Both the position numbers and the translations under genes were made by a program. DNA of 64,000 bases, taken from contig JAGUCH010000002.1 in the NCBI GenBank assembly GCA_019096065.1, positions 10,180,501 through 10,244,500 on the forward strand. Direction: 5' to 3'. Below the pieces are notes generated by a model. It ran no database searches and had not been told where the DNA came from. It saw only the letters and a program-made list of their open reading frames with translations. Of the stretch, positions 21,723-33,229 are shown piece after piece. Within the stretch, counting starts at the first letter, position 1; each line of letters opens with the position of its first letter. This DNA is from Paracyclopina nana (Eukaryota; Arthropoda; Copepoda; Cyclopoida; Cyclopettidae).

Positions 21723-22762
21723 CCCAACCAGAAATTTTTGAAAAATTTGAGGAGCTTCTGTGGGACTTATGGGTAACTCAGAAATCCCTCAATTTTGGCA
21801 AATTGGGGCGAAAACCCGTGACGAATTACAGATTTTTGTGGAACTCAGTTTTGATAAGTCTAAAGAGGCTGTCACAATTCTTGAATAAACCATCCACATT
21901 GTGGCTCTGTTACAATTTACAATTCTGGCACAATATGTAATCAAAATTCAGATAGTATTGGCTAGAATTTGTGACTACCTTCTTAGTTCATTTTTTGAAA
22001 CATTATCTATTAAGAAAAAGGAATGAGAGTATCATTCATTTATAAAATTAGACTTTCTGCCAATAGATGGCGGACTTTGCAAGTCTTTCTCACATCAGAC
22101 AAGATGTGCAAGTGTCCTTCAATTGTAGGACTTGGCAGATTATAAATATTTTTAGTCTACATACTTATCTTACTTACTAGCTTATTGATTTATTTTGAAT
22201 ATTTCATAGTTCCATAATAATTTTGAAATAAAATTATTTTTGCTTCAATACTAATTTAGTTTGGACTAAAAGCTATTAGCAATGTTTTTGAAACTTTCAA
22301 ATCATAGCAAAGTTGTTAACATAATTACTTTTAGATAATATGGGTTTGATAGCAGAGCCATCTCTTAATAATTTGCTAAGCTAGAATTCTAAATTCTTGG
22401 ATTTTTCCCCAAGCTTCACTGGTGCTTTTGAGACTTACTTAAGAGTAACTCAAATCGGGCAATTTGAGGCTGAAATCCGTGACGAAATAGCATTTGTTTG
22501 TGGAACTCGTCTTCTAATTAAAAAAAGAGTTGTGTTCAATTTGTTGTCAAATTGTGTGACTCAGAATTTGCCCAACCTTGTGTTACACAAAATTGTGTAA
22601 CCTTCAATGCTACAATTGTTCCACATATTTGTGGAATGCAAAATTTTTGTTGAGTAGCACAACTTTGTGGTTAAGTTGTGACTCCCAAAAGTCCCTCAAA
22701 TCAGTCACATATTTTTTGTGGCCGAGTTGATCTCATATTGCGGAATGAAATTTCTGGTTGAG
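21723..22762 (-). mobile_element. TIR element copy 1, inverted duplicate
   Basis: Reverse complement of 3319-4358. Its intact terminus forms the left edge of the composite segment at 21723. Confidence 0.6.
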
Positions 22763-23031
22763 CTGCGCTCCAAAATCTGTCGGACTTATTGACCTCTTCC
22801 TTTCAACTTGAGTGCCCAGTTTCCATGAAAGAAAACTTCGACTTTATAATCTCATGGTCATTTCGATCTTAAAATTTCGACCTTATTACCGTTTCCCGAT
22901 TGAATGTTCAGCTTTTCTAGAACGGACATTCGGTTGGACCACCCGGCGGCATTTCCCAACACACTCAAGGACAAAAAGATGTGTTGAGTTCTTGGTTGGA
23001 AAGAAAATCCAAAGAAGCATCAGAGGCCATG

Positions 23032-23037
23032 TTTATT
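23032..23037 (-). promoter_or_regulatory. polyadenylation signal of the right CUB copy
   Basis: AATAAA on the minus strand, mirror of 3044-3049. Confidence 0.6.
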
Positions 23038-23062
23038 TTCTTTGACCATTTAATTTATGATG

Positions 23063-25472
23063 TTAGTTGAATAGAGTCAAGTCAACGGCGGGGCAACTTT
23101 CTCCTGAGGTTTGTTCGTAACTGATTTTAAAGCCTGGTCCATGATGTGCCTCGTTAAAAGCCGGTTCCATGGCCAAGCCGTTCAAATTGACGGAAGGGAA
23201 GAGTTGCGGGTCGCCTGACCTGACATCCAGCGTTATGAGACGGGATAAAATGGGAGCTACCACTGGGCCATTTTTGCTTGCATTCATGGTCGGGTGGAAG
23301 CGTCCGCCGCAATACCTGCAAAATACATGTTAGTCAATCATAGCGTGCTCGAAAGCAGAGCTCATACGCATGTGCAAATAATTTTGCAGAGAACTATATA
23401 TGTGGTAAGTCATGATGTAGTTGCATCACAGTTGGGACAAAAACTAAGTCATCATTATGCAATAGTTTCAGCTCCGATTTTTGTTACAACTAAAGTAGTT
23501 GACTTTACATGCTTACAGAATTTTTTTTTACTATAATATAGATACCGCCCCAAAATGTTGCAGCACGCCAAACTCTTTTATGAATGAATATTTGAAAATG
23601 ACCAGGACCAACATGCTATTCAATGCCATAATAAAATGTCAAATACATGAGTATTTTTCATAAGAGACAAAATTAGTATCCTGTTCATGTACACCCAAAA
23701 CTCCTTAGGACAATTCACGAAAAACTTCTTAAGGAAAAGAGAAAAATTGTCTTATGAAAGGCACTAGCTGATGCAAAAAAATCTAGTGAACTATCATTTA
23801 AGTTTGACTTCCCCGACTTGGTCACTCAATTGGATTCGTTTGGCATCAAAAGTTATGGAAGCCTCAATTTTGCCTGATCTGTGCAAAACTGATCGCTTGT
23901 TCTGTTTACTCATTAACATTTGGGGTTCATAAAGAGCCGAGAGAGGATTTAAAAAAAACAGCTATAGATTTTTCTCATCAATGGTTGCAAAAGATTTCTG
24001 TCCAAATCTGGTGATGTTTTTGCCACAGTTTTGTGCAATTCTCCCCGTTAGGAGCTTGCCATGCAGCTTACAACAGGAGTTTTGGGGGAGTAAGTGAACG
24101 GGACATTATTACCTGTCGTGCGTTATGGTGTTGAGCGTGCCCGAGCTGGACCCATCGGGGATGCGAATGAAGTCCCGTGCGCAGTAAATAGACGAGACTC
24201 CCGATCGAGAGTAGGGGGAAGTTTTGTAGTTGCCAAACTTCTCCAGACCAAACTCATCCGCTGCTTCAAAAGATATGCGACAGGCGCCTCTGGAAGCCAT
24301 TATGCAGATTCGGTACGCCTGAAAAAAAGTATCAACTATATGGCGAGTGCGAGTGCACTAAGGAAGTGCAAGCTAACCTGGTTGTTGAGGTAGCCGTACT
24401 TGTAGTTGAAGGAAGCGAGGAGGCCCGTGGGCTGGGTGAAGTACTGGAAGCAGCCCTTGGGCGCCTCGAGGATCCTGGTGCCGTCGCATTTGATCTGCGA
24501 AATCCACAATCCCCATTTGTAGGGCCCGGCTCCGGCCGCGTCCCCGCTCGTAACGACCGTAAATTCCACTTGCGCCGCGCTTCCCGCACCAACGGCCGTT
24601 CGGTCGACCTCGATGTAGAAGTGCTGTCCATCCTCGTTGTTCCCGCAAATCCGTTCGATTCCCATCGGCCAAATGGCGCCTCTCACCACCAAATACTGGC
24701 GGAGGCAATTGCCCGACGTGGGCGCGAGCATCTGGGTGTCCACAAAGTCCACGCGGACCTGGCACACAGAGGCCTCCACCACTTCCAAGGTGAAGCTGCA
24801 CGTGGTGGCAATCTGGCTGTCAAAGGCCGGATAGGCCGGATTCACGAAGTTGGTCGTTATCCCGCTGGACTTTTGCCCGCAAGTGAACGCCCCGTTTCCG
24901 GTTGAAGGAGAGCTGGGCGAGTTGGTAGTTGGGGTCAGCAAGACATTGATGAGATTGGTCAAAGTTGCGTTGGGCAGAGACTCGGCAAAGGGCGGCAGGG
25001 AAACCACCTGACCCGTGTCCGAAACCACGACGTAGTAGTGCTGATGGGTGTGAACTTCAGCCTTCACATTTTGCACTTGATTCTGGGTCTGCGTCGCCGA
25101 TGACGAAGCAGCACCTTCTTCAACACTTATACCCTCCAGAAGCTGCTCCAGTTGCTCATCAGTCAGTTGCTCCAAAAGGGCCTTGTTTTCATCCACGCCT
25201 TTGGCCTCTCGATGGCCGCCTTTCCTGTGCCTGCGGATGAGGTTGGCCAGCGAGCAGAAGTTGGGGTCGATCGCCATTTTAGCCAACATTGGCATCAACA
25301 GAGTCCTTCTCAAGTGCCTCAAAAACGAAGCAACTTGCGTCGGACCACCTGGACACTTCACTTTGAGGCCGTGTTTGCCCGAAAGGCTCATTTTGCAGTC
25401 GTGGCTCAAATCGCCTAGGGATGGCCCGGTTAGGATCACGAGCAAAAAAACCATCATCACTCTTGCTACCAT
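23063..25472 (-). CDS. secreted CUB-domain protein, right copy (3 exons, 517 aa)
   Basis: Mirror copy of the gene at 609-3018, with the same predicted protein. Exons on the minus strand are 25472-24378, 24318-24113 and 23315-23063. Splice sites, signal peptide and stop codon are preserved, so it is potentially functional. About 600 bp of upstream sequence is also duplicated, with one 2-bp difference (GCGCGC in the left copy, GCGC in the right). The two copies are convergent across the BEL element. Confidence 0.85.
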
Positions 25473-25854
25473 CTTTAATTACGACTGACAGAGAAGTGAC
25501 TCTTTTTTTAAAGCGCGCTTGCCAAAGATGCAGGGCGAAACTTTTTTGTGTACAGAGCGTGCAAAAAGAAATACGGGCTACTCGTTGAAAACCGTGTACA
25601 TGAAATGTGTGTGCGCATCATGTGGCGAGCTTACATTGAAATCGTTTTAGAGTGGCCATAATTAAATGCAGAGCATAATATAAGAATACAATTATAGCAT
25701 AGGGAATTGCGCGTTGCTGAAGCGAGGAAAGTAAGCGAGCGCAACCATGAAGCGTAAATTTGCACGCATCACCCTGATGCGTATATGAAAGTGATGATAA
25801 GGGCAATTTAATTAGTCAGTTTATAATTGCAGCATGGCTTAGTAGAAAATGGCA

Positions 25855-27127
25855 TTACATTGCTAGAGGAAAGGGAGCGGGCGAGAAATTGAAGCCTCCG
25901 CCGATGAACTTTTGCTTGGACGGTGCCACGGTTGCGGACGGCAGCAGCGTGATCTCGGAAGTCTCCTCCTTGCTGCGCTGAGGCAGCTTGGCCAGTTGCT
26001 CCTTGGCCTTCTGGTACTTTTTGGCCATTTCCAGCGCCTTCTTCCTCGCCTCGTGCAACTCCTCCGCCATCGCGTCCATCTGCGCCCTCACTTGCTCGTT
26101 GTCGGTGACGAACATGTTTCGCTCTGCCGCCAGGCTCTGGATCACCTTGGTCTTCTTCTGCAGCTCGATCTTGAGCGATCTAGCCTCGTCAATGACATCC
26201 GCGCCCGGCTGTCTGGCCAGGCTGGCCCTCAGGTCAGCCACTTGCTTCTCCTTGTCTGCAAGGGACAGCTCTCGATCAACGATGTCCTCGTTGCGGGCAA
26301 TGAGGCGCTTTTGCAGCGACTGTATTTTCTGGATCAGCTCCAGGGTCGGAGGATCCTTGCCCTCCAGCTTGCGCCACCGATGCATGTTGAGCGGATTCTC
26401 CAGCTCGGCCTGCAGCGACTTCACCTTGGTCTTTTCTTGCAAAAGGTCCTTTTGCAACTGCAGCACTTCCTTCTTCATCTCCTCCATGTTTTGCGAGCTC
26501 TTTTGCAAGTAGCTCTCCTCCTGCCTCAGCCGCTTCACTTCCAGCTTGAGCACACGGATGTCCTCCTCTTGCTCCTTGTAGGCACACTCGCCGCGAGCAA
26601 GAGCGTGTTCCTGCACCGATAGCTTCCTTTTGCCAGCCTCCACCTCCGCGGCCACGGAGGCCAGTCTGTGGTCCAACTGAGAGCGCTCCCTGAGAGCCTT
26701 GTCCAGGTGAGCCTTTGTCTTGGCCAGCTCATCTTCCACCATTTTGAGCCTGTCGCGCAGCATCATGTGACTCCTCTCGGTCTCGCTCTTGGACTTGGCC
26801 ATCTCCTTGGCGGCCGACTTGGCCTTGTCCACCTGAACGATCAACTCGTCCTTTTCCTTTTGCAGCCTCACCTGCTCTTGGCTCTCCTTGACCAGCGCGG
26901 CCTCCTTGGCCTCGATTTCCTCCTTGAGCTGGTCAAATTGGTGGCTGAGGACTCGCAATTTGCCCTTCAAGTCGGAAATTTCATCTTGGGCCTCGGTCAG
27001 CGTTTTGGAGAGGCCTGTTCGGTCATTGCGGACGGCAGTGTACAAGTTTTGCTGCTGCTTCAGTTGGGTGCCCAAGTCTCGCAAATCCTTGCGGTACGTA
27101 TAAACCGAGCTTTCAGCATCTCGCACT
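25855..27127 (-). pseudogene. CFAP58: CFAP58 (CCDC147)-like coiled-coil protein, right copy, 5'-truncated
   Basis: About 424 codons of uninterrupted coiled coil (from EVRDAESSVY to the FIGGGF tail) end at TAA 25857-25855. The stretch HRWRKLEGKDPPTLELIQKI, the sequence around LARQPG and the C-terminal GGGF tail are hallmarks of CFAP58, a long coiled-coil protein of motile cilia and sperm flagella. Upstream, at 27128, the sequence switches abruptly into antisense BEL sequence. The frame happens to stay open across the junction, giving a chimeric 475-aa ORF that starts in BEL DNA (27282). The usual N-terminal half of CFAP58 is missing, so this copy is probably a fragment. An intron boundary at 27128 is less likely, because the adjoining DNA is BEL coding sequence. 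Confidence 0.75.
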
Positions 27128-30100
27128 TCTAGAGGTATTAATTCATTAGCTAGGGGTGGTAGTAGCAGCGGGGGCGTGGCCTCCCTGGAGTTAGGTGACT
27201 CGCAGCCCAGCAATGCTGGGATGTTGGATGATGATGGCGACATGGCATGGGACGGCGTGGAGATCGATCCTGTCGACCTCACGCTGCTTGATGAGTCCTT
27301 GAACCCGAGCGAGCCGCAAAGCCATTTTGATTTTGATTCGGCAAGGGAGCAGATTCTCCGTACGAGGGCAAGAGAAGAGTCCCACGGGACTGGTCAATCG
27401 CCGGCCTTGAGAAGACGGAGGCTCAATCCGGAGGGTGAGTCTTCACCGAGGAGAATGTCGACGTCCTCAATAGCACCAGTGGCCTCCACTTCAATAGAGA
27501 GGCCACACGTTTCACCTCGACCAGGCCTCCATGACTTGTCATTGTCGCCCATAGTCCGAGAGGCTAACCCGCCCAGAAGGATCGTAATCTTTGAAGGAGA
27601 TGGACAGGAGGCGGGGCCTTCACAGCCTAGAACTGACGAGGCTCGAAGATCATCAAGAGAAGTCTCCCCACCAAGATCTCCCGTGGTATGGCCACGAGAA
27701 GGAGGGAACGAAAACGAAGAGGGCGAAGTTGAATCTGCTGCGTCACCTAATTCAGGGCGGCCAAATTTAGTCAGACATTCTAGAATGGGGGACGATAGGT
27801 TAATAAGATCATATGACAACCTCGGCGTACTTCTTTCAGGGCCTGAAATAAACTCTTATCAATTAAGAAGAAGATGGGTCGACCCAGCTGTCGAAGCCAT
27901 CAAGGTCGCTCATGGGTGCGACAGGGGCTTCTTTGAAGACCAAGTGCTAGGCGTGATGGCAGTACCCACCATCGTGCTGTACTACTGCGACCCCAAGACG
28001 TCCTTCTTTGGCCACTCATGGGACTACGGCCCTAGGGAGAAAGAAGATGGCCGCACCGTGTCCGAACGGGCTGCTGCTTGTGCGCTGGCAGAAAAGGCCG
28101 ACGCCATGAGGCTGTCGGGCCTAGTTCAAGGCCACCCTCCCATCAAGGTCATGGAACTCTGTCACCCGAAGCTACATGACATGTACATTTTGTACAGGAA
28201 CGGGTGCTTGATCTCGCACCCAAGGAAGAACCCCATCAAACCGACGCCTCTGCCCCCTTGCAAGAGGGAGGATGCTTTTCAAGCTTGGCAGCGGCGCAAG
28301 ACTTTTGCTAGGCAAATTCAGGGAGCCAGGCTCGCGGTCTCCGCAGAAGAGTCCAGCGACATGGGGCTCGCGGCCGTCATGACCAGTTTTGGTCGGACCG
28401 TGACCGAGGGAGCTGTGCTGCCTGAGTGGGTTGAGGCCTACTGGCGGGGCGTTGCCCAATTGGGGAGCGACCCCTACTCCGAAGAGCCCCAGCTGCCCCC
28501 AGAGCTGGAAGAGCCAACTCCAGGAGCTCCACTGCTCTGCCCTGCCAAGGCAAGAGGCAGGCCATCCGAAGATCCTCCGTGCTCCACTGCTCAAGTAAGA
28601 CTGGAACGTGGGCCTCATCATCTTGGCACTTGCGTCACCGAGCACTGTCTGACAGCCAAATCCAACCTTGAAGAAGGAGATTGGCAAATCCGCATGGATG
28701 GGCAACTGTGCTACGATGTCTACCCTTTGGAAGAGGCAATCCAGGATTGCAAGTATGGGCCAGGCCCGCTTCAGCTGCATGGTAAGCCTGCAGGACCTGA
28801 AGACTTTATAGTCCTCGAGGATGACGCCGATTGGACCTCCGTCGAAGCCAGGCTCGAACAGGAGGGGTTTTTCCGCAAGGCGGAGCAAAAGGGGCTTTTG
28901 ACTTGCCACGTCCAAAGCTGGACGATCGATGCGTTGCGACGCAACAACATCATCAGCGACAGAAGTCCGCGAGAGGGTTGCTATGCGTCAATGACGTTTG
29001 GCGTGCAAGGAGCACCCATTTTGCTGGTGCAGAGCCGGTACGGAGGCAAGGACAAGGAGTACTTGGGAGCAAAAGTGCCGAAGCGAGTTTTGGACCTGCT
29101 GAAGAGCAAAGAGGTCAGAGTCGAGGGCTTCAACATCGTTGAAGAAAGAAGATTTGGCTATCTCAATATGAAGGTCAATGCCAAATGCGACGCCAATAGC
29201 CTGGCCTTGATGGCCTTTCCGCAAGACGGAACTTGGGCGTCGGATATTACGACCAATCTGACGTATGTCGCAGCCAGGCTGGGAGCTCCTAAGGTGCCAA
29301 TCGTCCACCAGAAAGGCAGGGCGCCCGCTTCGCCGCCCCTCCAGCCAGGCCAGGAGGCATTCCACTTCTACAAGGACGCCGCCGACTTCAGCCTGCCCAC
29401 CGCAGAGTGGACTTCGGGCATGTGGGAGTACCTCCGTCTGCAGCATGTGCTGGCAATCTCGCTGCCAATCAGGATTGCCGTGGAGGGCCTCCAACGCCAG
29501 GGCTACAGCCCCAAGGTTGACGTGCTGCGCCACGCGCACTTTGCCTGCGACCGGGTGAGAAATCGGCCTGGCCCTGGCAAACTTCCAAGGGATGACCTCA
29601 ATTTGAGGCCATTCAACAAGAAGGAATGGTTTGGTGGCAGCAAGGCTGAAGATGGAATGGAGGCGGAATGGATGATGCTGAGGCCCAATGAGAGTCGTGG
29701 AGTCAACGCAGTGCAAGGCACTCGTGACTACTGGCGCAGCGGTAAGCTGTACAGGCTGGACTTTCATAATGTGGAGCCTAGCCTTGCTAGTGCCTTTACG
29801 GCCATTGCCCGAGTGCCGCCTCACCGAGCTCATTGGAGCCACTTGATCGTCGCTCTGTTCAAGCGAAGCCTTGGCAGCACTTGTCCTCACTTCTGCGGGC
29901 GCTGTGGAAGCCTGGACCATCCACGAGAAGAGTGCGTTGAGCGCCTCAAGTGCGCCTACCCGCCATGCGGCTTGGATGGCCACACCATTTTTGCGTGCGA
30001 CAAGGTCGTGTTCAGGTGCGAGAGGTGCCAAGAGCTTGGACATGGAATCAAGCATCACCTGTCCCACTCTTCCACCCCTTGGGTGACCATGATTGAGGAG

Positions 30101-30298
30101 GCCACTATCGGGTCACTCCTCAGCCTCAAGGGCTTCTGTCGGCATGAAAGCTTTTATGTCGACCTCGTTTACGGTCCTGATGGCCGAGTGGACCTTCAGG
30201 TCTACAATAGTCTTGAGCGAGAAGAGGAAGGGCGCGCCTCCAGGGCCACTCATGTCTTGGAGGATCACGCTCTTGTCGTGGCGAGCCCCTACCCGTGA
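27128..30298 (+). pseudogene. BEL third ORF, truncated copy (1040 aa from first ATG)
   Basis: The first ATG left in frame is at 27176 (MASLELGD); the acidic N-terminal part is lost. The remaining protein matches the 6965-10351 ORF except for four residue changes in the zinc-knuckle region (I to V, L to F, T to A, A to P). These all fall in a 290-bp patch that differs at about 34 nucleotides. The three zinc-knuckle motifs are kept. Confidence 0.75.
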
Positions 30299-30340
30299 AG
30301 AGCCTTGAAGATGGCCTCGTGACCTCCAAGAGGGGGACTC

Positions 30341-30905
30341 TGTCGCGGCCTGCTTGCGCTGTTGCGCTGGGCGCGCGCACCCTCCTCCTCAGCGACGCCA
30401 TCAGCTCAGCGGCAGCCATTGCCAAATTTGTAAGAATTTCAGTGTGTGAAGAATATTGAATAAGAAAACATCATGATTGAATTCTACTGATTAATTTATT
30501 GAGATCAATTGATCCATCCTTTATATATGTAGTCATTGTCAAGGTTTTATGCAATTGCAATTTGTCAAAGCAAGGCTTTGGCCTTTATTTTATCATAACT
30601 TGTAGTCTTGTCTTTTAGGAAAGCTATGCTTTCAACTCATGAGTATGTTTAGTCATTGAAGTGTCTTTATTGGTTCTTTGGTGTTGTTTTACAATACCAG
30701 GTTAGTTGTCCAGTTAGATTTGCAGCAAGGCTGTAGATTCTCATCATTGGCACTGGTGTGGATTTCCTCAGAGGAGTACTTGTCTTCCCACTTGGCAGAC
30801 CGACCATTGGGATAGCGATCCTGTTCAGACTGTCAGGACTTCAAAGTCTTGGACCTCGGGCTCATCCTCGCGGATCCGAGCCGGGTAGCTTGAAGGCCTA
30901 AGACA
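30341..30905 (+). repeat. BEL LTR in the inverted duplicate
   Basis: Reverse complement of 6358-6922. Confidence 0.9.
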
Positions 30906-31466
30906 AAAGGACCTAACCAAAACTACTTACAACACCCAAGAATTATATATTTTCTGAAAGCGTATGTCTCAAGGGTTCATTTGGTGATAAAATAAAAATC
31001 CTGGCCTATCACTTCCAATAACATTAAATTAAAAACGTTTAGCGCAAAAAAGGCTCATTTTTTTGGGATATCTAGCTTCAATGACCCCCACTAATAGTTA
31101 TTTATTTCGAGCTGGGGCACGAAAAGCAGGGTCATTTTAAAATCCGAGGTCAGCTATTTAATGACCCTACTTTACGTGCCCTAGCTCAAAATATACAATT
31201 TTATATTCTGTAATATGATTTTTGAGTGTTTTAATGAAGTTACCGGGCTGCCCCGTGCCCTAGAAAATACTGCTCGGTTTTTAGTTGCCATGTGAATGTC
31301 ACTGGCTCTCATGAGCTAGCATCCCGTGGTTTGGGAGCAATAAAATAGACTTTTAAAATTCATTTTTGTAGAGGTGCTACTATGGCATAATGGTTAGAGT
31401 GCTTGGCTCGTTATTTAGAAGTCTAAGGTTCAAACCCCAGTCATTCCATAACTTTTTTTATTTCTT
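30906..31466 (+). repeat. tRNA-headed repeat, inverted duplicate
   Basis: Reverse complement of 5797-6357. The tRNA-like head is at 31373-31447 on the plus strand. Confidence 0.6.
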
Positions 31467-32904
31467 CCCAACCAGAAATTTTCGAAAAAATTGTGATTAA
31501 ATAAGAGTGAATTTGAGTTACTCAAAAGTGTCCCAATATTCCCGATTTGTGTCAGAAATCCGTGACGCACCACATATTCTTGTGGAACTCAGCTTAGCAA
31601 GCTCGACCTTAACAGTCGCGTGTCTACGCGGTGATGCTTCAAAAGTGGCACAAATCAAGTTCAATGTAAGACAAAATTGTCCTCACAAATTTGGCTCAAA
31701 GTAGACTTCATATAATCTTCATTTTAGGTATAAAATATGATATACAATGTCCTCAATTTGTCAACAAATTCCATGTTATTTTAATTTTTGGAACAGCTGC
31801 TTATTTCTATTGAGTCACAATAGGTTCTCAACTAAGCTCCGTTAAAGACTTAAATTTCCCCCAATTTTGGCAATATCTATTAGGAAAAAGGTGCAAGGAA
31901 TGAGAGCATCATTCATATATATTTAGACTTTTGGCCAATAGATGGCTGACTTTGCAAGTCTTTCTCACATCAGACAAGATGTGCTAGTGTCCTTCTTAAG
32001 AGGGAGAGGGACTTATGTGAGAAATAATATTTTAGTCTATAAACTTCTCTTACTTACTGTCATCTTGATTTGTTTTGAATATTTCATATTTCCATAATAA
32101 TATTGAAAATAAAATTATTTTTACCTCAATACTAACTTGGTTTGGACTGAAAGCTATTAGCAACTTTTTTGACACACTCAATGCATAGCAAAGTTTTAAG
32201 TATAATTACTTTTAAATAAAATAGTTTTGATAGCAGAGCCATCTCTTAATAATTTGCTAAGCTAGAATTTTTATTCTTTGATTTTTCCTAAAGGTTAAGC
32301 AGGGCTTTTATGACTTACTTAAGAGACACTCAAATCGGACAATTTGAGGCTGAAATCCATGAGATAGCAAATTTTGTGGAACTCAACTTCTATTTGAAAA
32401 TAATCAACATTGCTTCTTTTGCAAATGAATTCGAGTCAAATTGAGGAACACAATCAAGTTTCAACTTTGTGGAAGTTTGGCAGCTAAAAATGGTTTTTTT
32501 AATGGCAGCACAAATTTATGTCATACATAGTTGTGAAAGTATTGTATCTCTCAAATCAGCCACAAGTTTGTGGAATAGAATCAGCAAAAAAATGAGTCCA
32601 ACAACCCAGGCATATGTAGAATATAATCTTGATGAAGGTTTATTATAACCTAATTTGGTAACAAGTCTATACATCACAAATTTATATTAGAATTGAGATT
32701 CATGAATGGGATTCAACTTTGAGTAACCCAATTTTGAAGATGATTAGTTATAACTAATGCCCTACAAGTTTGTAGAATACAAAAATCATGCTGAGTTCTT
32801 CAAATTTGTATCTGATTTGTGTTCTTCAAAACCGACTCAACATAGCTACAGTGCATTTTGTGACTGAATTGATTTGATATTGTGAAACCGAATTTCTGGT
32901 TGGG
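31467..32904 (-). mobile_element. TIR element copy 2, inverted duplicate
   Basis: Reverse complement of 4359-5796. Its terminus GGTTGGG at 32904 is the right edge of the composite segment. Confidence 0.6.
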
Positions 32905-32957
32905 TTTATCTGGCTTAAGTTATGGTTAAAGTCCTGTACATAGCATCCATTCTTCAT

Positions 32958-33032
32958 GATATTTCCATAGCTCAGTGGTTAGAGCATTGGCATGCTAATC
33001 CAACTGTCTAAGGTTCGAATCTTGGATGATCC
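32958..33032 (+). pseudogene. tRNA-like sequence (Ser GCU-type anticodon), probably a repeat head
   Basis: The D-arm GCTCAGTGGTTAGAGC pairs well. The anticodon arm TTGGC-ATGCTAA-TCCAA would present GCT, and a B-box GGTTCGAATC follows. The acceptor stem does not pair, so this is more likely a tRNA-derived repeat or pseudogene than a working tRNA. It sits just outside the composite segment, in sequence related to 20580-20660. Confidence 0.4.
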
Positions 33033-33229
33033 TCTCTTTTTTCCAACTTCTTTGGAATTTGGATCACTTCCATGGAATATGAGGGGCATTAAATTGCTTA
33101 AAATCCCTCAAATTTGATTCCAGGGCCGTTAAGTATTTAATATCCCCCCAATAGGAACACGTAAACAGGTCCCATATCTATCCTGCCGGCGAATTATGTA
33201 ACATTTTGGAGGTCCGATTGCTGCCTGAA

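Larger units (their letters stand above)
27128..30905 (+). mobile_element. 5'-truncated BEL fragment (third ORF plus one LTR)
   Basis: Reverse complement of 6358-10135. It keeps most of the third ORF and the 3' LTR (30341-30905), and lacks Gag, Pol and the 5' LTR. It ends at 27128 within the third ORF, fused to CFAP58 coding sequence. The shared sequence runs up to TACCTCTAGA and then diverges. It is almost identical to the left element except for a patch at about 29943-30203. Confidence 0.9.
21723..32904. mobile_element. 11.18-kb composite segment bounded by TIRs; inverted, permuted duplicate of window 1-10135
   Basis: The left end is CCCAACCAGAAATTT at 21723 and the right end is AATTTCTGGTTGGG ending at 32904, so the segment looks like a transposon with inverted ends. 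21723-26078 is the reverse complement of window 1-4358 (x+y=26081, shifting to 26079 across a 2-bp indel near 360). 27128-32904 is the reverse complement of 4359-10135 (x+y=37263). 26079-27127 is further CFAP58 sequence whose left counterpart would be off-window. The order of the blocks is therefore rotated relative to the left copy, with the break exactly at the palindromic TIR-TIR junction. I found no target duplication at its flanks (CCCT before, TTTATC after). An assembly error cannot be excluded. Confidence 0.7.

Noticed and set aside
25912..26622. Leu-rich plus-strand frames opposite the CFAP58 coiled coil
   Set aside because: Antisense of Lys/Glu/Gln-rich heptads gives Leu/Phe-rich frames; no independent evidence.
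21723..32904. Simple inverted duplication (mirror image of the left region)
   Set aside because: Block order is rotated (CUB, CFAP58, BEL instead of BEL, CUB, CFAP58), so a plain fold-back does not explain it.
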